From NCBI GenBank assembly GCA_963678675.1, contig OY783192.1:28335987-28399986 (forward strand): a stretch of DNA of 64,000 nt. Reading direction: 5' to 3'. A program made the translations under genes and the position numbers. The notes beneath the pieces are model-generated. The model was not told where the DNA came from, made no database searches, and saw only the letters and a program-made list of their open reading frames with translations. Below, piece after piece: positions 1-12,800 of this stretch. Source of the stretch: Xiphydria camelus (lineage: Eukaryota > Arthropoda > Insecta > Hymenoptera > Xiphydriidae). Positions within the stretch are counted from its first letter, which is position 1. Each line of letters begins with the position of its first letter.

Positions 1-299
1 TTTTTTGAATGGCTAGTATTTTGCAAAGAGAACAGCTCATGTAATAGAGTTTTAATAGCCATATAGCACCGTGAACCTTGGAGCATCGTGTGTTTGCCGT
101 CGAGAAATTTTTCAGATACTGACATGTTACAAAATTGTTTGTTACCACAACTTCAACAGCGACAAATAAACAAAGGAGAACTGTGGTAGCCAAGAATGTG
201 GGGGCCAAGAAACATTGTCGAAACGGGATACCACACGTTGAGGAAACATTTGTTGAACACATTCAATCGATGCTCTCGCCGTGTAAACCAGGATACTCA

Positions 300-346
<47 letters not shown>
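300..346 (+). repeat. (TC)n microsatellite
   Basis: An uninterrupted CT/TC dinucleotide run of about 45 bases that starts exactly where the left arm of the inverted duplication ends. Confidence 0.95.
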
Positions 347-348
<2 letters not shown>

Positions 349-592
349 GCCGCAGGGACAATCTAGGATTATGTCCCTTAATTGCCTCCTTAATTGTAAT
401 GTATGTAGGCAAATAGGGGCAATTTTCTAAATTGTCTCCTATAGGCAGGACGGCAGGGGCTACAAACCTTCCTAGCTCCCTAGATCAGTCCCTGCCTCCC
501 TCCCAATACACGCGTGTGTAGCGTGATTGAGGCAATTCGGCAATTTCTCTGTCAGTTCTGAACGGCACTAACGGCAGACACGTGTGTGGAAA

Positions 593-716
593 AGCCTCCT
601 AGATTGGTTCGTCCGCCGTGCGCCCTAAATATTGTCTCTGCGGCAGGCGTTTGTGTGGAGAAGCCTCCTAGATTGGTTCGTCCGCCGTGCGCCCTAAATT
701 GTCCCTGCGGCAGGAG
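593..716 (+). repeat. Two-copy direct repeat of about 65 bp
   Basis: The segment beginning at 593 (key words CCTCCTAGATTGG, GTCCGCCGTGCGCCC, CTGCGGCAGG) is repeated from about 664. A degenerate third trace of CTGCCGCAGGGACAAT in inverse orientation sits at 347-362. Confidence 0.75.
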
Positions 717-1085
717 AGTGTGAGTATCCCGCTTTACACGGCGAGAGCATCGATTGAATGTGTTCAACAAATGTTTCCTCAACGTGTGATATCCCGTTTC
801 GACAATGTTTCTTGGCCCCCACATTCTCCAGATTTGTCTGCATGTGACTTTTTTTTGTGGGGTTACCTTAAGTCTAGAGTGTACGCAAACACACCTCGTA
901 CGACACGGGAACTGAAAGTTGCTGTTCGTCAAGAAATCACAGGAATAACTGAAGAAATGTTTGTGAGAGTGATGCACAACTTTCAAGAGAGGCTGCAGCG
1001 ATGTGTGAACGCGAACAAGGGCGACACTTATCTGACATTATTTTCCATTGACAATCTAAAATGGCACTTGTATTCCTTCATTTAG
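687..1085 (+). pseudogene. Mariner-like (IS630/Tc1/mariner) transposase, C-terminal fragment
   Basis: The frame encodes the end of a DDE/D transposase. The diagnostic stretch is around SPDLSACDFFLWG, with the third catalytic Asp in the CDFF context, followed by a helical C-terminus (residues KSRVY, REITGITEEMF). The N-terminal helix-turn-helix and the first two catalytic Asp residues are absent, so it cannot be functional. The first ~20 codons run through the flanking direct repeats and are probably not transposase. The family is recognised from the motif alone; the subfamily is not assigned. Confidence 0.75.
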
Positions 1086-1162
1086 CTGTATTTAAAAAAA
1101 TGTATCTTCAAAATAAACAAAGTTATGCTTAAGTAAAAAACATGCGTTTCCTCTGCGTTTCA

Positions 1163-1974
1163 TCTATATATATAAAAATGAATGTTTGTCTGTCTGTCTG
1201 TCTTTCTGTCTGTCTGTATGTCTCTTATGCCTTCCTAAACCGTTCATCCGATTGCGATGAAATTTTGGGAAATGGTTGGACGCATGCCCGCGATGGTTTC
1301 TGAGTTAGTAAATCTTATACAGGGTGTTCAAAAAGTCTCGGTACGGTTGATTATCTCAACGGGAAAACATTTTAGAGAAAAATGTTTAATACAAAACTTT
1401 AAGGATTTTCCCTTGGCTACCCAGTGGTCGTATTGGATTTGACCTTGACCGTGACCTTTAAGGTAATATCAAATGCCTTCCTAAACCGTTCATCCGATTG
1501 CGATGAAACTTTGGGGAATGGTTGGACACATGCTCGCGAAGGTTTCTGAGTTAGTAAATATTATACAGGGTGTTCAAAAAGTACCGGTACGGATGATTAT
1601 TATGCCTTCCTAAACCGTTCATCTGATTGCGATGAAAATTTGGGGAACCGTTGGACGCATATCCGCGAAGGTTTCTGAGTTAGTAAATCTTATACAGGGT
1701 GTTCAAAAAGTCGAACTATACTTGACCTAAATTTGACCTCTGCTGACAATAAAGGTAACATGAAAAAAATGGTCAAGGACACATTTGAACGTGAAAGAAA
1801 ATTAATTTGACCTTGATATAACCTTGAAGGTCATGGTCAAGGTCAAATCCAATATAACCATTGCATAGCCCGGGAAAAATACTAAAAGTTTTGTATTAAA
1901 AATGTATTTAAACAATGGTGGACGGACAAAATCAATCCACAATCTACCCGTGCGAAGCCGAGACGGGCTGCTAG
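1163..1974 (+). mobile_element. Non-autonomous Helitron with intact termini
   Basis: The element starts with TC (1163) after a flanking A and ends with CTAG (1971-1974) before a flanking T, as expected for A^T insertion by Helitrons. Near the 3' end, CCCGT at 1946-1950 pairs with ACGGG at 1962-1966 to form the terminal hairpin, followed by CTGCTAG. The interior has no rep/helicase coding capacity. It holds a TGTCTGTC-rich 5' tract and three copies of a ~120-bp unit (from about 1227, 1473 and 1602) that begin ATGCCTTCCTAAACCG and end near ACAGGGTGTTCAAAAAG. Confidence 0.8.
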
Positions 1975-1979
1975 TAGTT

Positions 1980-2830
1980 TATAAAATTAAACGGACTAAA
2001 TGATCATAGTCAGATTTATTGGCTACGGGTACCTGTTACTAACACATACTAATACATATTATATTACTCGAATAGTTTTTATAATATAAATTAGAATATG
2101 TGACTATATGACTGTAGTAATAACTTTAAAGTACATAGCATTGCACGTTTTTACATAGAGCACCAATGCAGTTAATTTTTAACAACGTAATATACATATG
2201 TATCCATATATACAAAACTCTAGAGTTAAAAACTCTATATTATAATAATACGCAAATTTTTGTAATATGTACATCTTTTTGCTTGAATAGGGTACACTGT
2301 ACAGAAGCGTAATATACATCAGGGGACGTGATGATAATCCGAGAACTAAATTTTGTAATATTAAACCTCATATATCGGTTATAAGTCGTTGATTTAAAGA
2401 CCGACATTTTTTAAAACTATGCAGTTATAAAAATATCTATTGGCTATGCCCAATAAAAATTGCTGTACTATCAAAATGAGAATTTAAATCGTGCTATGAC
2501 ATAAGTAATTGTGAGTAATTTAAGTAGTAAAAAATATCGTATCATTTGAGAAAGGTGTACTAGAAACGCGTTAAATCATTGCGACTTCGTTCGCTTTGAC
2601 TGGTACAGTACGACTGCAGCAGAGGTACATTGAACTTTCCCCATGATATATGCGAGGATATTGCAACCTCTTTCACGGACATTAAATAATTAATATCACA
2701 AGTATTATTTACATACTAATTCTAAAATCCTATAAGACATTCTTGGTCATGAGCAATCGAGGCACTGCCGCGATGCTTACACATACGCTTACGCACGTAG
2801 AATCTTAAACAACCGTGACACGTCCAAGGT
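1980..2830. other. AT-rich stretch without recognisable gene
   Basis: No coding region with homology that I recognise. AT-rich with a few short palindromes. It lies downstream of the dorsal 3' end. Confidence 0.6.
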
Positions 2831-2835
2831 TTTAA

Positions 2836-2917
2836 CACGTTCAATACCATTATAGTGGCCGCGGTTCATCCTCAGAATACTACGTGGCCACTATAGTGAC
2901 CGGTCGTATTGAACGTG
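2836..2917. mobile_element. Very short palindromic MITE with TTAA duplication
   Basis: TTAA at 2832-2835 and 2918-2921 flanks an 82-bp near-palindrome (ends CACGTTCAATAC / GTATTGAACGTG; inner GGCC ACTATAGT words). TTAA duplication suggests mobilisation by a piggyBac-type transposase, an inference from target site only. A related 47-bp copy is at 32994-33040. Confidence 0.6.
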
Positions 2918-3004
2918 TTAAACAAATTCTATATCTACAAAATACAAATTGACAACGTTTCTAATTCCACGTCTTCGTGTATACATACATATAATTTTCA
3001 AAGA

Positions 3005-3121
3005 TATATGAGTCGTATATTTGCAAAATTCACTCTTCGACAAAAATTAAAAAATGGCGTATATATCTAGATTTTTTAATTTTTGTCAAAGAGTCAGTTT
3101 TGCAAATATACGACTCATATA
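3005..3121. repeat. 117-bp imperfect palindrome
   Basis: ATATGAGTCGTATATTTGC at the left end and its complement at the right end, with a second matching block (TTTTTGTC / GACAAAAA) inside. It would form a long hairpin. No target duplication was identified. Confidence 0.75.
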
Positions 3122-3864
3122 AAGGGCAGACTACAAATAATCACATGAGTCACAATAATCATGGAACTATATTACAATCAACTTTGCAGTTACAATGCTT
3201 GTAAATAAAATTGGTGCTGATGCAGTGTTCAATATACTATAATTATCGCTGTATATTTCTGTCGACATAATAACCTATGAGTAATACAATTTTTCCAACA
3301 AATCCTCGAAGCTAGGAGTGAATAGTTTAATAGTTTAATCCCGTAAAAAAAAAATCTAGCTGGAAATTTGATTGTCCCAGAGATATGCAATTGCAATATT
3401 TCATTATTTGTTGTTAATGCGTTTCTTATTTTCTTCATTGCTTGCCTATCAATTTCGCAACAATGATCGTCAACCTTTCTGTATCAAGATCTGTGTTCTG
3501 CTAATGGTATCGCAGCTAGCAGAACCTCCATCACAGCAAAGACTAATAACTGGCTTATCAAGTATTTGGCGTGTGTCACACGTGGTAGACGATACTTTAC
3601 TCACTTGTTTCGCAGTCCTTTTAATAACGCACACCTTCCATAGGCATTGTGCAACATCTTCGACGGACAGCACGCATCCTGTTGATTTTCAATCTGTACC
3701 AACATTCATTCTCCGACCAGATTCTGATTTCATATAACAAAAGAGAGAAATATGTTACACATTTTAAAATGCAATGCCTGAGCTGGCGCTATAACTTAAA
3801 TTTTGTACACTGGTGAAAGGGCTATTACTAGAGTCGCGCGACAGAATTTCTAAATATTAATTAT
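3122..3864. other. Region downstream of dorsal; unassigned open frames
   Basis: Probably includes the dorsal 3' UTR on the minus strand. Open frames exist on both strands between 3372 and 3737, but neither has a motif I recognise and they overlap antisense. A short hairpin (TTCTAAATA/TATTTAGAA) lies at 3846-3872, across the dorsal stop codon. Confidence 0.4.
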
Positions 3865-6800
3865 TTAGAAATACTGTCGTGCTTTGTTGAAATTTACCGT
3901 AATTGCGTCGGAGATGGAGAGACCACTAGTGAGCTCCTTGGAAAGGGACGCTATAACGACATCTAATTCTCCGGTGTCCAGCTGGTTTACCTTCATATCG
4001 AAACTACTGTATTGTTGGCTATTCATGCTTACATCATCTTCGTTTTCAACTAAAACCATAAAATGCCAATTCGATTAGAAAGCTGCCGGCGAATTTCGCC
4101 ATTCATTCTAGAATATTTACTTGTAAAATGAAACAACATTGGCGTTCTAACTTCAGTAGTACTAATGAGAGTGAGGTATTGCTAATAATATCTCTAGCTC
4201 GAAATGTACTACAGAAGTTCTTACCAGGATTAACGGACTGTTGAAAACTGCTTATCTGTACTGGATTTACTCGCTTCAACATCATCTGCTGTTGCGATTG
4301 TAAATGCGACTGTTGTCGATAATGTTGAAGGTAAGTAATTTGGTGCTGCTGTTGTTGTTGGTGATGCATACTCGATAACGTATGCGAAATAAGCTGGGGA
4401 CTATGGCGTGAGTGATAGTCTTGCGGTATGCTGTGTTGCGGTTGCATAAGGGGTATATTGTATGGAGTGTATTCCATAGGTGATAGCGTGCGACCCGGCA
4501 ATGACGCCTGTATACTGGAAAAGTAAAAAATATCGACATACAGAAATTAGTGAAATAAAAATAGTTTGTTTCCTTAACGGTGTGACTGTAAGATTAATCT
4601 TTTACTGCTTACATTGTTGCGTAAAATGATTAACTTCTCTAAGTTATCTTACATGCGTTTCGCATACTTAACAAAATCATGTATGTTCTATTTTTACCGA
4701 AGAGTTTGCATGCCTACTGAAGGCTGGGGCGAGGTATTTACAACGGGAAACATTTGAGACCCATCTCCGGCAGCCGATCTGCCTCTGTAGGGAGAGCCGT
4801 AGGCAGAAGATCCTCTTTCCACTGGTTCTGGTTGTACGAAGTTGAAATTACATTGGATGGGTGGCGGGTTCATCATTGAACCATCTAGGAAATAGAAATA
4901 AGATTTCTTAACACGTCCAATCTTTTGATACAATTGACATCAAAACAAAAAAGTATCATGTACTACGATACATATTGTTCGTTATCGATTAAAAAAAAAT
5001 CTCGGAGAAATCACCGGTATTGTCAAAATGATAAAATAACAATGTACTCAAAATGACAAGTTATTTTATTCCGGATATGCCGTATCCTAATGTCTACCAG
5101 TATCTGAAACTGAGTTAAAGTCACTTTTTCGAGATGTTCTTACACCGTAACAAAAACGTATACTTGGAAACCAAACCAATTAGTGCATGCACATTTTAGC
5201 AAATTTGAATGTTTACGGCAAAGAAGCACGAGTCATTAGAAAACAAACGTGAAAGTCAATCAGGAGTTGATTGAAACGTCTATCTTTACAAAAAATGGTA
5301 AGTTAAGATTTTGAGAAAACTTTCAAAAATCTCTTAACAAAATGGGGCATGTAACTGATAACATTACGTAACTCACAGCAAAAAACTTTCGCTAATGAAA
5401 GTATTACACAAAAATGCAAAGTTAAAAGCTACAAATTGCAAACTAACTTAGGAACTCTATGTACTACACGGAGAGAAATCGTCAGTACTATTTGCCTGAA
5501 ATTCAGGGAAAAAATACCCAACTAGTACGGTAATCGTGTTGCATTTGGTCAGTAAGGTAAAAAATATCATGCATTCAAAGAGTTTTTCATGTTCTCGAAA
5601 GTAAAATGTGACCTCTGTATCAAATAAAAAATGTGGTTGGAATAGATGAAAATTATGGCTGAAATAGATTGAAAGTGTCAAACAATGAGAAAGATTTTAC
5701 TGTTCTCGGGGTAGAAACTGCTGCACCGGTACGGTAAAATATACTAACCTGTACTGTGTGAAATTATTACTAACCTCAAGGATTATTTTTTTCCCACCAA
5801 TTAGAATATAAATTTACCGTTCAATGTGATACTTTTTATTTTACGTTTTTATATTTTTTATTTATCCGTGAGCAAATTTTCTTCACCTTATTAAGTGAAA
5901 ATTAATTATTAAATTAAAAATTGTATGGAAATTTTCATATATTTTGTTCTAATTACTTGTTTAATATCGGGAATTGAATTCTTTTCCTGACATTTGAGCT
6001 AAGTGCGTTTATTTGTGACCGTTGCTATCGAGCGTCGCGTCGTTCCGCGTCTTTCGTACCAGTGCAGTGCCGAAAAATTCGCATCACGGAGGAAGTCGCG
6101 GCATCGGGATACGTACCCGCGCTTACCTGTGCCAGAAATAGCAGTTTATTGCGGCCAGGTAGTAAACGATCGCTGCAAACGACGAGTATTTCTAACTTCC
6201 TTGTTACGCGTTCATTACTAATGAAAATTCGACAGCTTTTGTAGGAAATATTTCCCGAAAGAACAGTTTATTGATGAATGCGACTGATTGTGAGTTACAA
6301 CGTGATGAATGTGACTGCGACTTGACTTCGACTTTTCGCCGAAGTAGCTCTTGCGATGGTCGAAGGAGTGAATGACCACCGAGCTGCCCAAGCCGTCCTT
6401 ACGCCCGGCTCGTCCCTTATTCCGAGCCGATCACCGTGCGTTCTCAGGTAGCGTCGGTGTCCTGTTAGTCGGACGATCGGTATGGTTGTCCGTGCGTTAT
6501 CGAGGATGTTCCGTTAACGGCCCGCAGACCCTAGGTTTTCTCCGTCAAATCGTTCCTCACACTTTTCTGCTCAGAAGAACAAATGACATACAAAATTAAA
6601 TAGATTAAAATTTTTCAATGAAAATCTTATCTGCTGAGACTCTATGTATTGTAAGCTATATTCGACGCGGTAGACTCGACGCGGCTGCACGATAAGTCCT
6701 GAAGTAATCCTCGATGAGACTCGGATCACGATCCGATATGCACGCTGGTTGTCGATCGAATGGCTTCCTTCGATTGCCTGGAGGAGCATAAGACCCCCTT

Positions 6801-9800
6801 ACTCCTTCATCCTGGGCCTGCATTGGAAAGCCCCGTTGCCTTGACGTCATTATGGGGGAAACTGTCCGCTTCCACCTGACTTCGTGAATCACCCTTGCTT
6901 GACGCGTCCACTCCTAACGGTGCCTTGAAATTTCAGTATAGAATTTTTTTGCATGAATTTCCCCTAATTTTTCTTCTAGTCTTCTCTTCTTATTTATAAC
7001 GAAAAAGAAATCACCAGAATTTCCCATCAAATACTCCTGGTAATGGACAAAAATGGTGAGACTTCTCCGTATGTCAGGCACAAAAAATATGATTAAAAAA
7101 TCTACTAACATTTCCCCATAGATCTTTGTAGTTTTTACAAATTTGGAATTTTTATGGACTTTAAGAAATCGATTCGATTGACATCTGGGGTCAGTTTGGT
7201 CTTCCCAAATGTGCCATTCATCAATTAAAAACGAATATTTATTTAGTCATATTCCACTCTACTATTTGTTGATTATTCACGTGAAAAAAAAAACTAATTC
7301 ATTTTTATTTTCATGCAAAACAAACTTTGGAGGCTAGGTCCATCAACATAATTACATTCGGGGTGCTCTCACGCTCACACACATATCTCTAAATATTCTA
7401 AATAAAATCACTTACCTCAAGAGAGCCGCTTTCACCAGACAGTAATTCACCTTTTTAAATAATTGTTTTTTTTTATAAATGTATTAGTTTAAGCACTTTA
7501 TTTTTTCTGGAACAACTCGCACCGGTTCTAATGGCCACAACTCACAATGTGCGTCGACTTCTGACGATCGGCCGAAAACGGCCGAACTGACGCGGACTGA
7601 CGCTCACGTGATCGCCTTTATAGATGTCATTGGTAGAATCTATCTACCCGGATAGGTAAAAATTCCGTTACTCTAGGGTAATTGTGCAGTAACGTAATGA
7701 TAAAAATTAAGGCGCACAACTTGTTACAATTTAAGGGCCGAATGATAATTTTTGCTGCTATTATACGATAACGTTTATTAACGGAGGGATACTTTCTATA
7801 TTGCGCAGGCATAAAAATTCCTGTTCGGGTAAAATTGTAGAGTTGGAACGGTAAAAATTCTGGAACGTTCGTCAAAATATGTCGGTTGATTGTTAATTCC
7901 TGACCAGCGCCTCTACAAAATTAACCGTAAAACACCGAATGCTACACGCTTACCCTACTATTTAGGTAATTTTTACCGAAAATTTCTCTCCGTGTAAAGG
8001 CCTTTAATATAGAATGTACTTGGTGATTTCCAATTTCATAATTACTTATCACTCTCGTGAAAAGAAAACGAACACAAACACAACGCTCTACTATACTGTA
8101 CCTGTTCATACTTTATATTAGTGAAATCAATCTGAAATATATTGTTCGAATAGATGAATTAGGGTGCGACAAGATCTGTTTTTATCGCCAAGTAGTAATA
8201 TACAGGGTGTTTTATAAACATGCGGCACAACTTCAAGGAATGATAGGAAGGAGGAGGAGGGATCCAGGGAATGGATTCCCTGGATAATTCTAAGCATTTT
8301 TTGCTCTATGATGATTTTTCGAAAAATGCACCGTTTCGGCGCTAGAGGGCGATCAATGTTTATTGACAAAAGTATTTATTTTACATTGTAAGGCTCTACA
8401 ATCTACAAGAATTGTTGAAAATGTCCACCACCAGCCTGGATACATGTATCCAATCTTCTTCGCATGGTCGTGCGAACTCTTTCAAACACATCCGGGTCAT
8501 TTCTAATTGCATTGCAACCCGCAGTTATTCGTTGTCTCAAGTCAAACGGTGCATTTTTCGAAAAATCATCATAGGGCAAAAAATGCTTAGAATCATCCAG
8601 GGAATCACCCCTTGAAGTTGTGCCGCATGTTTATGAAACACCCTGTATATATACGCGCGCGCGTATGTATGTATATGTATATATGGTGATTAAAAAAGTT
8701 ACGTTACGTTACAAAAATCGAAGTAGGTACGAGGCCTCCACATATAAACGCTTACTGTAAAAATCAACACTGAATATCACTAGTTGACATTTCCGTCTGT
8801 CATTCATCGTCTAATAAACAAGTGTAATCATATAATCGTACAACCCAGGTAGCAAGCTGACGTAAACTTGACGTCACTTTTAGGGCATATTTCGTCGGCG
8901 ACGTCATTCTACCAAAAAATTACGTTTTAATGTCGTCACATTCACAAGAAACGTCTTTAAGACGCCTTAAATATGACGTTAAAAAGACGTTATTTTTACG
9001 TCGTAATAAAATTTAAAAATAACTATACTTATTATACAATATACATTGAATATTTTTATATTTTTTTATAAGTATAATATAAAAATATTTGTATAGTGTG
9101 GTCTACTTTAATTCTCGATTCTTATATCTCTGTACCATTTTACCAGTACGTTTTTTTTTGTAATAAATAAAAGTAAGATTTTTTATATTGCGGTCGTTTC
9201 TATAAACATTCATATAATTATTTATTTATTAATATCAATTTGCGTCTATGCAAGAATATTTATCAAAAGATGCAATCATAAATTGGTGGTGATTTTTTGA
9301 CATACGACCTATTGCAATAACAGCGACGTTATACACGTCCCTATTGTGAGATTACACCAATACACCACGTAACCCAGCTCCATGTAAGCTGTAGAAAAAA
9401 GTGAAGTTTTATGCGAATACTCACGGTTTTCAGTCTCTGCTTGCAAGTGCCGCGATGCAAGTGCGCTGGGGCCATTATTAAACTCTTGCCTCTCTCGCCT
9501 TAATGAATCGGGATCATCTACGGACGGTCATATCGTCCCCTTAATACTACAACTAGGTAACTCAAATTTTCAGTATTTACAGTTATCTACTTTGTACCCA
9601 ACTTTGTACGCTCTTTTCGGTGCTACAACGAGATAAGTTCTGTCGTATATTTAAGGTTAGTAATCCAGTAGTTCGATATACATAGATACAGTTACTAAAG
9701 CGACTAATATATGCATGCAATAAGTGCACATTTTGAATACCGAAAATTCATGTTACCTAGTTGTAGTATTAAGGGAACGATATATTAACGAGCGTTCTTG

Positions 9801-12800
9801 AAAGACATTTATAAAAAATGTCATTAAAAAGAAGGCCTCAAGGTGTCAGAGATACAAGTAGAGCCTCAAAAATTTGAGATTTATGGTGCATCGAAGTCAA
9901 CGTTAACGATTTAAAAAATTCAAACAAAAAGAAGCGCCATGTTTATATGCATATTGCTAACGACTGAACCATTGTCAATATACATGAAATGATGAATGAA
10001 TATGATTACTATGAATTAAGCAACAATCTTATCAATGAATTTTCTCTTTTGCAAATATAAATATACTCTTATTATTTTGTTGAAACACCGTCAAACTCAA
10101 AACATATGAAATATTAAACAATAATTGTATAAAACTTAATAACACGCTGTAGATGGAAGGATAATATTGTACAATACCACATAACAAGCGCGTAACAACG
10201 CGCATTATAATTTGACTAGAACAAAAACTGCATGCTATTTAATCTTCTTCGGTGAAACGAACGATTTGTATATCGCTTCGATTTCACGACTCTTTGTTTT
10301 GAGATGTAACGAATGTTAGCTGACAAGACAACAATTTTATATCTCATTCGACATAGAATGAGGTAAAATGGGCATTGACGTCATTTTGCGAATTCGTTTC
10401 GGAGGCAGTCTCTTTCTGAACTCTACTGTGCCGTCTCTTTTTACGGCAAGCGGCAGTAACGGCGGAGGTACGGTAACTATTGGTTCGCGACGTGAAACTA
10501 CCACATCTTCATATTTTCTCTCATCCTGCATCTCTAATAACTCTATTGGGTTCTTCGCCGCTATCTGGAAACTCGTATAAGTCTGATTGTCGCACACATC
10601 GATTTCCATGGCTTTCGTACCGGCATTCTGCTCCAGACTAGCTTGCAACAGCTTATTATGAGCACCCGCATAAATCTGATCTAACTCTGCTACTTGCGAT
10701 AATAATTCGTTCAACAATTTACCGCCATTCTCCGCATCATTCTTAACGTCATCCTCGTTCGACTTGTCTTTGAAAGACTCCTGATCATTTTGGACCCATT
10801 TATCTACCTCCGAGTAGTCGACCCAATCGAACCTGCCGCCGTTTGAGCCCTCTAATTGTAAGACTTCCTGTACGATCGTATCGCTACTCGTGGCGTTCGC
10901 TTTCGACGAACTGACATCGTTTACGCTAGCACCACTCAACAGCTTATTATTAACGACGAAGGCACCGTTTGTATTTCCTAAACTACTATTTCCAACGGGG
11001 TAAATGTTGCTAATCTGATTGCTCTCTATAACCTTTTTCTCGGAAACTATAGTAACTTCGTTACTCTGAAAATTCGCATCAATATTTTTTGCGGAAGTAC
11101 GCGAATCCGTCGTATTGCTTAATTTTACGTCGTCATCCTGCAACACCATACCGTTCCTGACATTGTACAAATCATTCAACGCCCGTGACTTAGATATTTT
11201 GTTGAACTCGTCAATATTAAATGAAAGTTTAGGAGCTGCATTAGAGAGCAACGCTGCCTCGGTAGCAAGTATCTTGCCGAACGTATTGTAGTCAGCCTTC
11301 TTTCTGGCAAACGCTTTGAGCAGCAACCAGAAGGCGGACTTACCTGAACATAGTGGTAGTAATTTAAACGGTAACGGTTCACTGGTCGCACCATCCGAGG
11401 GTCTCATCAGTTGGATGTACACTTGAACTGGCTGATCAACTTGCAGCATTCGGTAGCTAGGTGTCCGAAACGTTATTGCTACCTGAAACGAACAAAATAA
11501 GGATCGCATTAGTTTAAATACATACAGGGTGACATTTTGGAAACTTGCCACCCCAATATCTCAGAAAGTTACAGAGATTTTCTATAAAAAATATACGGTT
11601 TCGGCAGTGGAGAGGGGGAACAAAAATGATATAATCGGAGACGCACCCCTTCCAACCCCCTTAGAGGTACCCCCCCCCCCAACTTTGTAATCTTAAATAG
11701 CAACCCCCCATTTGTGATACAGCGTTGGAAAGCTCTTTAAAAATGCTTTACAACGACACCAAATTTTGGTACTTTTCGATGAGTAGTTTTCGCGCAAATC
11801 GAGAAAGAAACTGCTAGAAGTAAGTTTTGTCAATTTATTTATTAAAGGTCAGTTATGTTACAATAAATTTTCGAAGTGATTTCCATCACCTGATCTTACT
11901 CCCTGCGATTTCTTCTTATGGGGACATCTGAAATCTGTTGTTTTTCAAACTCAACCAGCAAGCAGTAACCAACTGAAACAGAGAATTACGCAAGAATGTC
12001 GCAAAATTTCAAGAACAACATTTGAGAAAGTTCGAAAAATAATGGAAAACATTTCGAAAATTTATTGTAACGTTATTGACCTTTAATAAATAAATTGACA
12101 ACTTACTTCTAGCAGTTTCTTTCTCGATTTGCGCAAAAACTACTCGTCGAAAGGTACCAAAATTTGGTGTTGTTGCAAAGCATTTTTAAAGAGCTTTCCA
12201 ACGCTGTATCACACATGCGGGGTTGTTATTTAAGATTACAAAGTTGGGGGGGCTACCCCTAAGGGGGTTGGAAGGGGTGCGTCTCCGATTATGTCATTTT
12301 GGTTCCCCCTCTTCACTACCGAAACCGTATTTTTTTTAAATCTCTGTAACTTTCTGAGATATTGGGGTGGCAAGTTTTCAAAATGTCACCCTCTGTATAG
12401 ATATACAGGGTGTTTCAAAATTCAGTACAAATATTTGAAGGGCGTATTTTTGAGATCAAAATAAGACTTTTTTTTTCTATAAACATATGTCCTAAAATAC
12501 ACCGCCTCCGAGCTACAGCCATCTTAATTTTCATTTAAAAAAATCGATTATTTTCAATTCTGACTCCAATTATTCAAATTTCTTAAAAATTTGCAAGCCA
12601 CTGCTGTTTTGAACGTTCTACTGATTTCTTACCCCTAAAATGGCATAAACGTAATTTGGGGGGGGGGGGGGGCGATTGAGGGGGTGTATGCACATTTAAT
12701 GACTGAAATTTTATGTTTCCGTTTAGAAATTTTAAAAATGAGTACGACCATCTGGTTGGATAGACAAAAATTTTTAATTTTGGGCGCTTGCATTTTTTTG

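Larger units (their letters stand above)
191..832. repeat. Inverted duplication of a mariner-like transposase fragment
   Basis: Bases 191-300 are the reverse complement of about 719-832 with only a few mismatches. Both arms come from the same transposase coding segment that continues to 1085. The spacer holds a (TC)n run and two copies of a short direct repeat. This looks like a rearranged, foldback-type remnant, not a gene. Confidence 0.7.

Noticed and set aside
3372..3737. 121-aa plus-strand open frame
   Set aside because: No motif, overlaps an equally open minus frame, lies in the likely dorsal 3' flank.
6656..6892. Minus-strand open frame as an extra dorsal exon with a nuclear localisation signal
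   Set aside because: Phase does not fit the exon 5/exon 6 join and no Rel-type NLS sequence is present; lies inside a candidate transposon.
6914..7111. KKRRLEEK frame as a hidden dorsal NLS exon
   Set aside because: The acceptor before GAGTATTTG gives the wrong phase for exon 5 (which ends in phase 1) and hits a stop in the right phase.
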